Part shown: one piece after another, positions 12,509 through 22,770 of the stretch
Position numbering within the stretch: the stretch's first letter is position 1
Layout: every line of letters starts with the position of its first letter
From: Pycnopodia helianthoides
Lineage: Eukaryota; Echinodermata; Asteroidea; Forcipulatida; Asteriidae
NCBI GenBank assembly: GCA_032158295.1
Contig: CM063248.1
Coordinates: 20,423,273-20,487,272 of the forward strand
DNA length: 64,000 nucleotides
Direction of reading: 5' to 3'
Notes under the pieces: model-generated
The model's database searches: none
Seen by the model: the letters and a program-made list of their open reading frames with translations, nothing else
What the model was told of the DNA's origin: nothing
Program-made: the position numbers and the translations under genes

Positions 12509-12744
12509 CATAACAAAGACTTCTTGTCTGTTGTAAAGATCTGGAGTAGATGACTGGTGGCAATGTATTTTGTACAATTAATAACCGTAAGAAGAAGTTC
12601 ATTGTAAATGTGGGTGTATGGTGTGATATTGCCTAGAAAGAAAAGTATGCTGTCGGGAATCTGAAGCTTTTGTTTATAATTACTTCTCTTCACCTAGGAC
12701 TGAGTGGGAGGGTGGAGATGGTTCTTGTGATCGATTTAGATTGG

Positions 12745-12870
12745 TGCATTACATATTTAGCCGCACAGGCTGTATACTCCCCTGGGAGCCGAGATGGTTT
12801 AAGGAATCGATTAAATGATCCAATGATAAGACCAGGGTAATAATGTTCATGCACGATCGAAATTGCCGGA
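12745..12870 (+). repeat. SINE family B, internal fragment
   Basis: 'ggctgtatactcccctggga' and 'gataagaccagggtaataat' match the corresponding part of the copy at 44.33-44.41 kb ('ggctgtatgctcctcg', 'ggataataatg') and of the copy at 37.7 kb. The tRNA-like head is missing. Confidence 0.6.
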
Positions 12871-13019
12871 TACTGGCACTACATAAATGTTGACTATTAT
12901 GATTATAACTAGAATTTAGTGCTTGTACGAACAAACACAGAGGTGTTCGGCTATCAATTGGGTCAGTGTTTAATTAAATCGATGAAAAGATTGTTGATAG
13001 CTTTTGAATTTTCACGGAA

Positions 13020-14405
13020 AGTACATTTGTTACACAGGAAATAAATGATAAGGTTACTACTTAACTTCCGCTTTCAACCGAAAGACAAGGTCAATTGAGT
13101 CCACACTCTGTGTAGCGTTAGATTATTTTTCGAAGACCTCTCCGATGATGTATAGATTGTAAAATTCCGATGCACGGTTCATAAGTTATTAATTTTTCAA
13201 ATATATTAATTTTTTAAAATTTAATTGAATACCTGATTACGTCATTATGACGTCAAGAAAGCGGTGTCTTCTACAATTGAAGAGCTAACTATGTGCGAAG
13301 TTTGAAGGTTGTGTGATCTTTGGAAGTGTGTCTTTTGTTATCTGACAAAAATGCTCACACTTGGATTAGACTAACAGCTCATACAGCCTTGCTCTATGCA
13401 TAGCCTATGCCAAATGGACTTTGCCCCCCTGTGATCAGTCGAGCAGAACACGCCACGGTACGCATAGCCTTCAATGCATGCGATGTGTAGGCGCACGTTC
13501 GTATGTCTACCTGTGTTCTTTCAGTTTCACTATCGTGCGTTGTCACGGTGGGTCAACTTAAACGTGCGCCTTTTTCGACCTCAAAGGTCAAAATATTGTC
13601 ATCTGTGTGCAAAAGTTTGAGCAGGCTTAACGTTCCACACCTTGATACAAAAAATAAACTAAAATAATGGGTAGTTTTTGAGATACGAATTGTTGAAATT
13701 TTCAACTTCCTATTTGAACCGGAAGTAAAGGTCAAATGGGGTCAAGTTTTGTGTAGGGTTTGTTGAACTTTCAACGACCTGTCCGATGATGTGTCGATTG
13801 TAAAAATCCAACATGCGGTTCACGAGTTATGATTTTTTACAAATATTAAACTTTGATTTATTGTAATTCAAAACCTGATGACGTCATCATGACATCATCA
13901 AGTTTGTGTTGTCTTGATATTGAGGTTCAAATGTCTGATGAGTTTCAATGTTAAATTCAATTTCAATCTTGAGTTATGCCGTAGACAAGCCCGAAAATGA
14001 TGTTTTTCAAGAAAAAAACCAAAGGCAAACTTCGACCCAGGGTAACGACCAAGAAGTAAAGGTCATACGATTTTAAAGTTAACTTTTCAAATGTTGCCCA
14101 TGTCTTGGTCTATCATATGCCCAAATATGAGTATTGTAGCTATAATATTCAGAGACATACAGGCATTGGCATGACGTCACTTTTTGAACCTAAATTGCTT
14201 GTATTTTGACACCCGATGACGTCATCATGACGCAACAACGTCTGTATCATCTGCTAGTTGCAATCTACCTACATGTAAAGTTTCAAGTTGATATAGGCCT
14301 CGCAACTATGCGTTTTTTTTGTGGACAAAGCCCACTGAGAAGAAGAAAAACTATAAAAAAAACAAACAAAAAAAAACACAAAAAAAACGAACAAAAACAA
14401 TGAGT
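13020..14405 (+). mobile_element. Internally repeated unidentified interspersed element with A-rich tail
   Basis: Two diverged copies of a roughly 240-bp segment lie at about 13031-13275 and 13660-13905. Shared phrases are 'ccgatgatgt', 'gattgtaaaa', 'cggttca.(a/g)agttat' and a terminal CRE-like palindrome (tgacgtcatcatgac). A third partial copy ends at 14205-14235. The right end carries 'gaagaagaaaaactat' and a long A-rich tail (14338-14400), which suggests retroposition or a microsatellite-linked element. No coding capacity is seen. Confidence 0.5.
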
Positions 14406-14641
14406 TGTTCGCGCTGCTGCACGAACACCTCAAAAAGTTTTGGCCAGTGATTTCTGCCTAAATTGTTATTTAACTCATCTAGTGGAGTTAAGTTGACAAC
14501 ACTACCGAATACTGTCGGGAAATATAAATGATTAACTGTTGATTTAGTACTTGTATTGGTTAAATATTGTTAATACAGAGTTTTAAGGATTACTGCGTTC
14601 AAATATATACTGCCTTCTACTTCCCTATAGTTTCCTGACCA

Positions 14642-14882
14642 GGGCCCAATTTCATAGAGCTGCTAAGCACAAAATTTGCTTAGCATGAAATTTCTTCCTT
14701 GATAAAAACAGTGTTGCCAACCAAATTTCCCTGTGTTGCATATTGCTTGTTACTGGTATTCAGCTGCTGTTTGCTTATCCTGAAAATCACGTGGAAATTT
14801 GGTTGGTAACCCTGTTTTTATCAATGAAGAAATTTCATGCTAAGCAAATTTTTGTGCTTAGCAGCTCTATGAAATTGGGCCC
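14642..14882. mobile_element. Foldback MITE, 'gggcccaatttcatagagc' family (F1)
   Basis: Nearly the whole element is an inverted repeat. The left arm runs from 'gggcccaatttcatagagct' through 'catgaaatttcttccttgat' to 'ccaaccaaatttcc'. The right arm reads back through 'ggaaatttggttggtaaccc' and 'atcaatgaagaaatttcatg' to 'gctctatgaaattgggccc'. The central loop is about 70 bp. A second copy sits at 46939-47180. Target duplications are unclear. Confidence 0.93.
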
Positions 14883-15128
14883 AGGGCACACTGTTCAAAA
14901 CTTTGAGAACAAACCAACCAGCTCTTTTCAAAGCCGGCCACTAACTCTTCCATTACAAAGTGTAACCATAAGATTCAACTAGTACAGCGACGTAGCAAAG
15001 AAGGGGTATATGGAAGCCAGTTTTCTCGGCAATTCGGCTTCCATACATGTACAACCTTGCTATGCAGCTGTATTCAGCCAAACTTGCAATATTTGGGTCT
15101 TGAATGCCCTTTCAGAACACTGTCAACT

Positions 15129-15560
15129 GGCCTTTCATTGTGAGGTTGAAGGAAAGCCATTTTGCTGACTGGCATTTTGTGTAGGAAGCCAGTGTACTGA
15201 CTGGCATTTATTTTAGGTGTGTGTTAAGCCAGTGTGCCGACTGGCATTTAGTATTTGGAAGCCAGTGTGCATGTATTGTGTGGAAGCCAGTTTTCAGACT
15301 GTCATTTTGTGTTAGGAAGCCAGTGTGCTGAGTGGCATTTTGTGTTTGGAAGCCAGTTTTCAGACTGTCATTTTGTGTTTGGAAGCCAGTGTGCTGAGTG
15401 GCATTTTGTGTTTGGAAGCCAGTTTTCAGACTGTCATTTTGTGTGTGGAAGCCAGTTTTCAGACTGTCATTTTGTGTTTGGAAGCCATTTTGCCGACTGG
15501 CATTGTGTTTGTGGAAGCTAGTTTGCAGACTGGCATTTTCTTTGGTAGGGTGTTTGGAAT
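15129..15560. repeat. 33-bp tandem repeat with alternating subtypes
   Basis: Units have the form 'cattttgtgtttggaagcca' followed by either 'gtgtgctgagtgg' or 'gttttcagactgt'. In the core (15303-15480) the two subtypes partly alternate, giving a 66-bp higher-order period. The left flank is irregular. Because 33 is a multiple of three, open frames of up to 118 codons appear on both strands with an 11-residue period. I regard these as by-products of the repeat. Confidence 0.95.
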
Positions 15561-15689
15561 CCACATTGCCAAGTAGAACTTTCTAGAAAGACTCGCGCCT
15601 CCAGCACGGAACCCGACTATATTCAATAATATTATAGCAACAAACTTTTGTTTGCAAATTAGCGCCACTACAGGAAAAATGATGATGTG

Positions 15690-16240
15690 TAGCCGGCAAA
15701 ATGACTGATTTTGAGTCTGGATGCCCTTGTTCTCCTTGAGTCAGTCCGTCATTTTAGCTAATTGAGGCTCAACCTTCCAACTGAAACCAATCATGTCAAC
15801 TACGCCGCTGAATTAATACAATCGATTGAAACAAGACGAAGATGCTCAAGATGATTCGCTGTATTCTTTTGCCCCCAAAACAAAAATTAAACAGGTCTAT
15901 CAGGAAAATATTATTGGGTAGCAAAGTCCTTCAGAGAACCCCCGAGTTGGCAGCCTCAATTTAATTTACGCAGCGGAAATTGATCACTTACAGAGATTCC
16001 CCCTTTTTTGTTATAATTACAGCGATTGAAAAGCGGGAGATAATATTGTGTCCTTGAACCTGATGATGGCGCTGGGAACACTATTGCCTTATGCCTGCGA
16101 GTCTGAGTTGATAGCTAATTAGTGTAGATGGTCTCAATGTAATTCAATTAGTATATTAGCTTTTGATCCACTTGTCTAGTGGTCGGTCGCGGAATGCAGG
16201 GGAGGGGGGGTTGGCTAATTGGATCTAATTAATACACCGT
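15690..16240. promoter_or_regulatory. Low-repeat island rich in homeodomain-type sites
   Basis: Contains ctaattag (16115-16122), caattag (16145-16151), 'gctaattgagg' (about 15757), 'caatttaattta' and 'gaattaat' within 450 bp of otherwise unexplained sequence. This could be a developmental enhancer. The first 70 bp ('ttttgagtctggatgccctt') weakly resembles 40456-40520 and may be repeat-derived. Confidence 0.25.
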
Positions 16241-16659
16241 TTGCATGGTGGCGTGTGTAGATGTCCCTGTATGTCACCATGTACACGATGTTGACATCAC
16301 ACGTTTATACCAGTGAACTGTAAGTTCGTGTTCTGTCAGGCAGAAAGTGTACGTCAGTCTACAGACAATTTGACACTTGGCATTGGATGTTACTGGACAG
16401 CCATATAAATCAACATTTCTCAAGCAGAAGTGCACATGGCGCTTGCTCCAATAATAAAGTTCCTCCGTGGATGTCTTCCAGCGGTGCACGAGCAAGAAAA
16501 GGTGAAAAGGGGTGCTGCATTATATAAAAATCTGCAACACTAAAGCCACGAATTTTGCAATTTAAAACCGCTCATATGATTCTGTGAACGTTTAACCTCT
16601 CCATTGACTAACAGATGTCTTTAAATATTTTGGCTAATTGCCTTAGTAATTAAGTCAAA

Positions 16660-16990
16660 GATGTGTGTCTCTTAGTGAAACCTGAAAAGTGAGATGACCT
16701 TATTAATCATCCAGCTGAGTAACGTATTGTTACATAGGGAAGGGGGCTCGCGTGTCAGGTGATCACGTCACACTGACATTAGTGGCTCTTCATGAAACCC
16801 AAAAAACGATTTGACCTACATTTATGCTCCTCTGTTGCTATGTATTACATGCATCTTCGGGGGCCTGTGGCTCTTTGTGAAAATGCAAAATGCAGTCATT
16901 AAGATAAAGGCCCCTTCCTGTATCAATCAATAATTTGTCATTTTATGATACGTGGCTCTTCGTGAAAACGGTGACGATATGGGTAACTGG
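16660..16990 (+). repeat. Degenerate tandem repeat of about 84 bp
   Basis: The words gtgtctcttagtgaaacct (about 16667), gtggctcttcatgaaaccc (16782), gtggctctttgtgaaaatg (16867) and gtggctcttcgtgaaaacg (16951) recur with spacing of about 114, 84 and 84 bp. Sequence between the words is poorly conserved. The same word family appears at 9.1-9.3 kb. Confidence 0.6.
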
Positions 16991-17319
16991 AGAGAATTTT
17001 TTTTTCTCATTTAAAGTTTTTTTTTTTTTTTTAGCCTTGTAGAATTTCCCCTTAAACTGGAGCCCTACTAGTAAGGTTTGGGGTAACACCATGTTCATGA
17101 GAGTAATCCCTCAATGACTTGTAGTGGTTCATGGCATAACATCTCTATACTTAAAAATGCATCATACCAACAAGAATATTCTGGTTAATTGATCGGTGTG
17201 CCATTCTCATAACCTAAGTGACTGCGCCTCTTTACTTCTTGTTAACCTTGGCCCTATAGAAATCAGATCTTGAATTGATAGATCAGGTTTACACGCACGG
17301 TTATCAAACTAAATCCAGC

Positions 17320-17445
17320 AGGCAGAGCCCGGCTCTCATCGCGGTAGACTCCAATGAAGTGCATATATGACTCCGCATATAACCAATTGCTCCACATTCA
17401 TCTCATGATATTATGAATGAAGGATGAAATTAATCAAAGTGTAGG
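17320..17445. promoter_or_regulatory. Possible regulatory patch with a TCF/homeodomain word
   Basis: Contains 'attaatcaaagt', combining a homeodomain-like TTAATC with a TCF/LEF-like ATCAAAG (17433-17439). 'catatatgactccgcatata' lies just upstream. Suggestive only. Confidence 0.18.
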
Positions 17446-17454
17446 TTCACCCAA

Positions 17455-17495
17455 TTTTTATTTATTTATTTATTTTATTTTTTTTGGGGGGGGGG
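17455..17495. repeat. TTTA microsatellite followed by T and G runs
   Basis: 'tttatttatttatttatttt' grades into a T run and then ten Gs ending at about 17494. Confidence 0.9.
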
Positions 17496-18089
17496 AAATA
17501 CAGGTCATGCTGAGTTCATAAATCGTTAACCGACCCCCTTCCCCCTTGAGTTCATTTTACAGATTTCTGGAGTGCATTGTTCTGTGCTTTTATTATCTCC
17601 CCCCTTTTTTTGCATGACTTTGTTTTTTGCCCATTGTTTCTCCGGATTGTTACTAAATGTTATATTGATTTGCATGAACTTTACTTGACTTAAAACTGAA
17701 CAGAATCAATCCGTAGCGTTTCCGATTCATGATACAAAAAAAGTGGGGCATACCCATTCTCTTGCAGCTCCAGGGAAGGGGCACCAGACTATGTAGCTGT
17801 TTACTCTGTAGCAATTTTAGGTCAGATTTCCGTTGCTAGGGGAATTCTCTCACACAGAGACAATTCCAAGGACAATTGGTTTTATTCTTTCATGTGTTTT
17901 TTCGACCATTTCCAGTAAAAATCTTTTAAAAATGTATGCGCATTTTATCATGAACTTGTTCAAAAGTGCATTGCAATCTAAAATGTGATTGTTAAAATAA
18001 GGGTAGTGAAGCAATTTAGGAGGTGATCATCCCTGAAAGTAAAACACCTATTATTTCACAGGAAACTCTTTGCACTGTGTGCCATGTAT

Positions 18090-18370
18090 CACCTTGGCTC
18101 ATTAACAACGTGAGGTGGTCATGGTTGTAGTTGGTCATTACCGATATTTCTTAATCACCCAGTGCACAAACTAACACGCTATAACGAGCATCGATTTCGA
18201 TCACACGTCCATTATTTCGAGCTCTTCATACAAAAAAGAAATGGTCAAGGAAAAAACTAATGACCTAAACAGAGCCTGCCATCATCAATCACACCTACTG
18301 AGCATTTTGCCTTAATGGCAGAAATTAGCAGCAAGGTGATGGCATTGGTTTGGGGCTTGGACTAAAAGCA
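18090..18370. promoter_or_regulatory. Low-repeat island, possible cis-regulatory DNA
   Basis: About 280 bp without repeats, containing several TAAT/ATTA cores and a near-palindrome 'atcgatttcgat'. No gene or mobile element is visible. Confidence 0.15.
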
Positions 18371-18514
18371 ACGCACATGGTAGGGTACACTTCTTCACGA
18401 TGGCGGTTACAGATACCAATCGTGAGAAGTTTGGGATTGTTGTAAGAACGAACCTTGGGCTTTGGATGATGCTGGATCAATTTATAGATTTCAGTTTACT
18501 GATTTAATGTTAAG

Positions 18515-18938
18515 GGTTCTTTACAGGAATCATTATTAGAACAGTTCTTTACAAGAATGGTTATTGGAATGGTTCATTACAGGAACTGTTAATTTGAACT
18601 GTTCCTTACAAATATGGCAACGGTTTGACACAAGAGCCATTATTGGAACAGTTTTTACAGGAACTGTTATTTGAACTGTTCCTTACAAATATGTTAAACT
18701 TTTTGCACAAGAACTATTATTGGAATGGTTCTTTACAGGAACTGTTATTTGAACTGTTCCTTACAAATATGGTAAACTTTTTGCACAAGAACTATTATTG
18801 GAACGTCTTACAGAACCATTACTGGAATTTTTTTTACAGGAACCATTATTGGAATGGTTCTACATAGGAACCATTATTGAAACGGTTCTTTATAAGAACC
18901 ATTATTGGTATAGTTCTTTAGAGGAACCATTATTTGGT
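18515..18938. repeat. Array of about 28-30-bp hairpin-forming units
   Basis: About 13 units of the type 'ggaaccattattggaatggt' plus 'tctttaca'. Most units are partly self-complementary: GAACCATT pairs with AATGGTTC around a 5-nt spacer, and GAACAGTTC and GAACTGTTC are short palindromes. A longer period of about 70-80 bp is superimposed in the middle ('ctgttccttacaaatatg', then 'aactttttgcacaagaac'). Open frames of 80 and 132 codons overlapping the array are repeat by-products. Confidence 0.92.
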
Positions 18939-19487
18939 CAGATGGAAGAGCACTGGCTCGTAAATCCTGAAGTCAAATCTTACTCTTGTACAATTATTCT
19001 TTGTCATAGCCATCAGCTCCCGGCTTATTTTGAAACATATGTTTCAAAGTGCATTTTCACACAGGGCAATTCTTTCTCTCGACATTTAGGCAAGCAACTG
19101 TGCTGCATGCAAAAGGAATGCTCCAGTAGCACAAGAGACTCTCTTTTGAAACAGTGGTGTGAACTTACTATTTTAAGAAAATTGTGTGAACATTGAAATA
19201 ATAATTTTGTTTTCTCTCTTTTGGAGTTTGCCTGGAATCTGGAGTTGTTTGCCTTTGATGTGGCATGATGATATGCAGTTTTTATATAAAGTGAACATAT
19301 CCTAGTCTCCTAGATCGAGATGCTTACAACTTAAATGTAGGCATACTTAGACCATTCCTCAAACTTTCTCAATTCCCTTGGAAGCATACAACCCCCATGC
19401 TGCTTAAATTAGTGCTATGGGATAATCCAACACAACACTGCCTCAGCCCTCTCATGAGGTTCCCATTTACACACCTGGGTTAAGAGA

Positions 19488-19622
19488 AGCAACAATGGTT
19501 AAGTGCCTTGCTGAAGGACACAAGTTTCAGGACCGGGAATCGAACCCACACTCCAGTGATGCAGCCATCGGAATTTGAGTCCAATGCACTCGACGGCTCG
19601 GCCACGACTTGGCCACTTACAC
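19488..19622 (-). repeat. SINE family B, tRNA-like head (Ser/Leu type)
   Basis: On the minus strand it reads 'tggccgagccgtcgagtgca' (A box) and, after an anticodon-like region, 'gtgtgggttcgattcccgg' (B box). 'tgtccttcagcaaggcactt', a constant block of this family, follows. It is the best-preserved tRNA-like head of the family in the window. Confidence 0.88.
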
Positions 19623-19639
19623 TGTCTCGTTACACTGCC

Positions 19640-19960
19640 ATGCTACCTTTAAAGGACACACGATAATTTCCGAAAATGATAAAACCAAACAACCCTATCA
19701 CCCCCTCGTCTGTCATAATATTGTGAATTAAAGCGTCCCTAATTATTTATCATCACTTGACAAGTTTCCTACACTTTGAACGCCGTCTACCCATATTGTT
19801 AAAGAACCGCTAAGTGGCGTGATAGATTAGCGTCATCCCAAATACCACAAAATAATTTTCTCCTGGTCTAGACTAACTAGCACCAGTCTAGTCAATTATT
19901 GATACTCCTGAAACTGATGGGCATGATGAGGAAATTACTGAGTGCGAACAAATCTCCTGT
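19640..19960. promoter_or_regulatory. Low-repeat island with NK2- and homeodomain-type words
   Basis: Contains cacttga (19754-19760) and taagtgg (19811-19817), both NK2-class-like cores, with 'ccctaattatttatc' and 'gtcaattattgatac'. No repeats or open frames. Enhancer function is a guess from motif clustering. Confidence 0.22.
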
Positions 19961-20124
19961 AGAGTGAGAAGATCCCCTCCCCTCTCCCCCTCCCCCTCGA
20001 AGAAAAAATATTTTTGAAAGGGAACGGTTTCTTTCATAAAAATTTGCTTTTACTTCTGTTGTTATTTTTCATGGAGATGTACAAAAAAGTATTTATGAAA
20101 AGTTGCTTGCTTTGACCCATTCTT

Positions 20125-20345
20125 TTGATTAAACGTGCTAAAAATTGCCCTACTTTATTATAATGCAGGGAGCCAGTCACAGACTGTATACATGACATAG
20201 TGTTTTGACTGGTAACCTCAATTTGCTTAGCTTATATTTTCCTTTTGCTCACCAAATTTGTGTAGGTTGAAACAGCATTGAATTTTGCACCTGTACTTTT
20301 TGATTGAACGTGCTAAAAGTTGCCCTACTTTATTATTATGCACAC
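20125..20345. repeat. Direct repeat of about 45 bp flanking a foldback-MITE fragment
   Basis: 'gattaaacgtgctaaaaatt' plus 'gccctactttattataatgc' (about 20127-20166) recurs as 'gattgaacgtgctaaaagtt' plus 'gccctactttattattatgc' (about 20301-20340). Between them, 'ggagccagtcacagactgta' and 'gactggtaacctcaatttgc' match the inner part of foldback family F2. A duplication of about 173 bp containing an element fragment explains this. Confidence 0.8.
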
Positions 20346-20526
20346 TATGCACACAGGGATGGGGGGCACTAAAGAACTTCCATAGGTATTTGTATCTGAC
20401 AATGGACCATGAATGGCAGCGTTCTGCCAATTAGTTCTTCCTTTCATTCAAATCAATATTTGTTAAATGAGGCTGGAAACGGATGGAGTCTGGCTCCTCT
20501 TTGCCTCATTTACATTCTACAGGTTT

Positions 20527-20640
20527 AAATTCACAGGACTCTGGGAAAAGTACCGAGTATACAGTGCTTTACACACATCAGTGTATGGGTAAAACCAAGT
20601 AATATTCTGTATCCCCGATGCAAATTTAACAACTATTCAA
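20527..20640 (+). repeat. SINE family C, 3' part
   Basis: 'cacaggactctgggaaaagt' plus 'gagtatacagtgctttacac' is nearly repeated 260 bp downstream in the fuller copy at 20690-20900. A short tail piece also occurs at 37.83-37.90 kb. Confidence 0.75.
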
Positions 20641-20689
20641 TTGTTGCGGTACCTGCTGCTGAAATATAGGATTTGAACTGCCTCTAGCT

Positions 20690-20900
20690 ACCGGGCAATC
20701 TCGTTGGTCTAGCGGTAAGACATCTGCTCTAGAATGGCAAAGGTCGTGGGTTTGAATCTCACTCGAGTAATAAACCTGAGGAATTTTTTTCACAGGACTC
20801 TGGGAAAGTCCTGAGTATTCAGTGCTTTACACACATCTGTGTCTGGGTTAAATACCAAATAACATTCTCCATAGAATAAATGCAACAAATACGAGAGCCC
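20690..20900 (+). repeat. tRNA-derived SINE, family C, near-complete
   Basis: An A box ('tggtctagcggtaagacatc', about 20705) and B box ('gtgggtttgaatctcact', about 20747-20764) lie at tRNA spacing. The 3' body carries 'cacaggactctgggaaagtc' and 'gtgctttacacacatctgtg'. The tRNA portion has lost canonical acceptor pairing, so it is not a functional tRNA gene. Confidence 0.88.
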
Positions 20901-20989
20901 CTTTCACACGGGAAGAATTTTCAAGGAAATTTGAATTTCTAACCTTGACAAACCCTCCGAAAAGTTGCAGACCTCCCCCCCCCCCACCC

Positions 20990-21410
20990 CATCCTGGGGA
21001 AATAGCTAACCCCTGCTTGGAAGTAGGGTTAAGGGCGTAGCCCCATTAGCCCTTTTGAGATATGGAGGACATTGGATGAGTGCACTGTTTGGTTTGGGCG
21101 TATACAGACAAATTTACCCAAACCTATAAAGCCTTCATTTAGCCTTCGAGAAAGACTCTGATAGGGTCAAAACCTTAGGCCACTAACAAATTTTTGCATT
21201 TATACCATCGGCCATTTTTTATTGGTAAGCAGTTTGCAATCAGCTAATTCTATTTTCTCAAACCTATAAAGTGTCACAGTATTGTGTTCACCATATCTCA
21301 AAAAGGGCTTATGGGCTGGCATATCAGGCATTCTTTTACTATAAGCGTTGGTGTTTGAAACTAACTTTGGGTGGCGGTGGGTTAACATTCCCCAGGGACA
21401 TATGAAGAAC
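20990..21410. mobile_element. Inverted-repeat element (about 420 bp)
   Basis: The left side has 'cctggggaaatagctaaccc' and 'agcccttttgagatatgg'. The right side contains the reverse of both ('gggttaacattccccagg' and 'ccatatctcaaaaagggct') in mirrored order, giving two separate blocks of inverted homology. The loop contains the stem-loop motif at 21144-21181. No coding frame of note. Confidence 0.65.
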
Positions 21411-22760
21411 TTCGGCCCCGTTTTGGGCAGATAATCCCTCACACTGTGTGAGCCGACTGTTGTAAGGCTTGAGTGCACAGCCAGAAATGGGATCATTCAT
21501 TTACACTATAGGGGACAAAAGTACACTTCGTACGATGGGTGGTAGGTGGCAGGAAGCAAGAGGTGTTTAAAACAAAAACCTTGCAGTAATTGGGAGTAAC
21601 TAATCAATTTCATTGAAATCAGTTAAGTCGCATAAAATGTAGAATAGATTACAAACATTATGAAGAAATATTGAACATAGTTTATATGATGACAATTGAA
21701 ACTTCATGTTGCACACAAACTTGATTTGTCAAGATATTTCTGTACATCATTTAACAAAAAAAAGACATGAGACCCTTTTACTGATGTGGTGAGTGATAAT
21801 GTTATGTAGTCCTATTTTTTTTTTGCAATTTTTTTAACGAAGTATTAGCATTTTTTGCATGCCCACCACATATTCTGCAAAAAACACCCCTGTTAACTAA
21901 ATGCAATGATCCAGCCACGTCGAGTGATGTTCGAGTCGAAGAAAAACACAAAATTACACGATTCAAATAGACTTTCGGACATTAAAACCGCTACATTGTT
22001 GAATCAAAATGCTTTTTAGATATAAAATTATTGTTAGGCATAAAGAATGATGAATTAAAACAACAAAAAGCTTTGCCAAACGACGTAGTCTGCTTCCGAT
22101 TGAACGCTGTTTGTGCTTCGCGCTTCCGGCCACATAACCGATTAGCCATATGGCTCGTAGTCCAGACTATGGAGGTCAAGTTTTCCCAAACGGACTTCGT
22201 GATTTGACACAAAAAGTGCCCCTTTTTCCAGTCCACCAATCACAAAACATGTTACATGGATGGAAAGCTTACTTTATCTAGTTTCATAAACCGTGCGACT
22301 TCTAGTGGTGCGAGCTTCCTAGCGAGATTGCCATTCAATTTAGTGGGACAACCCCCGCAAAAAATGACAAAATGTGGTGTGACCTCCATAGGAAACTGAT
22401 TATTTTAGCCAAAATGCACCTTTTTCAATCAAAAAGTGCCCCTCTTTGCTGGCTCTTAATTAAATAAAAAATGAATTGTTTCGAAAGAGGAATATATATA
22501 CTATACGATGCCGAGCGACTTTGTAAGTTTAACAAAAGCACTTTTCTAAAACTGAGGAAAACGTCTCCCGAGTGTGTGAATTTGAAGGGAATTTCCCGTG
22601 TTGAACGGGTCGCCGTGAAAGGCGTTGAGCAGATGCACGCTAGTTCTTCATATGTTTCCTGGGGTGAAAAAGGGCTTCGGTTGATTGAAATCATAAAACA
22701 TTTCTTTAAACACATCGGTTATTCAGAGCGGTCTCTCAGCCAGTAACCTGCAACTGAACA
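21411..22760. other. Unassigned sequence with short inverted repeat; no gene called
   Basis: 'ctatggaggtca' (about 22168-22179) and 'tgacctccatag' (about 22382-22393) form an inverted repeat about 200 bp apart, and 'aaaaagtgcccct' occurs at 22212 and 22432. Open frames of 82 (22239-21991, minus), 96 (22715-22425, minus) and 91 codons (22471-22746, plus) have no domain, and the last two overlap each other on opposite strands. Confidence 0.5.
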
Positions 22761-22770
22761 GTTCCCACAG

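Noticed and set aside
15208..15564. 118-codon frame with an 11-residue TGFQTQNDSLK-like period
   Set aside because: Looks like a repeat protein, but the array period (33 bp) alone explains it, the plus strand is also open, and the ends fall where the repeat decays.
18515..18938. MicroRNA cluster
   Set aside because: Hairpin stems are only 8-9 bp and the units are tandem, far short of a pre-miRNA fold.
22168..22393. Small transposon bounded by ctatggaggtca / tgacctccatag
   Set aside because: Only 12-13 bp pair, no target duplication is visible, and no second copy lies in the window.
22471..22746. 91-codon plus-strand frame with protein-like composition
   Set aside because: A 96-codon frame runs antisense over the same bases. 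No family match or splice context.
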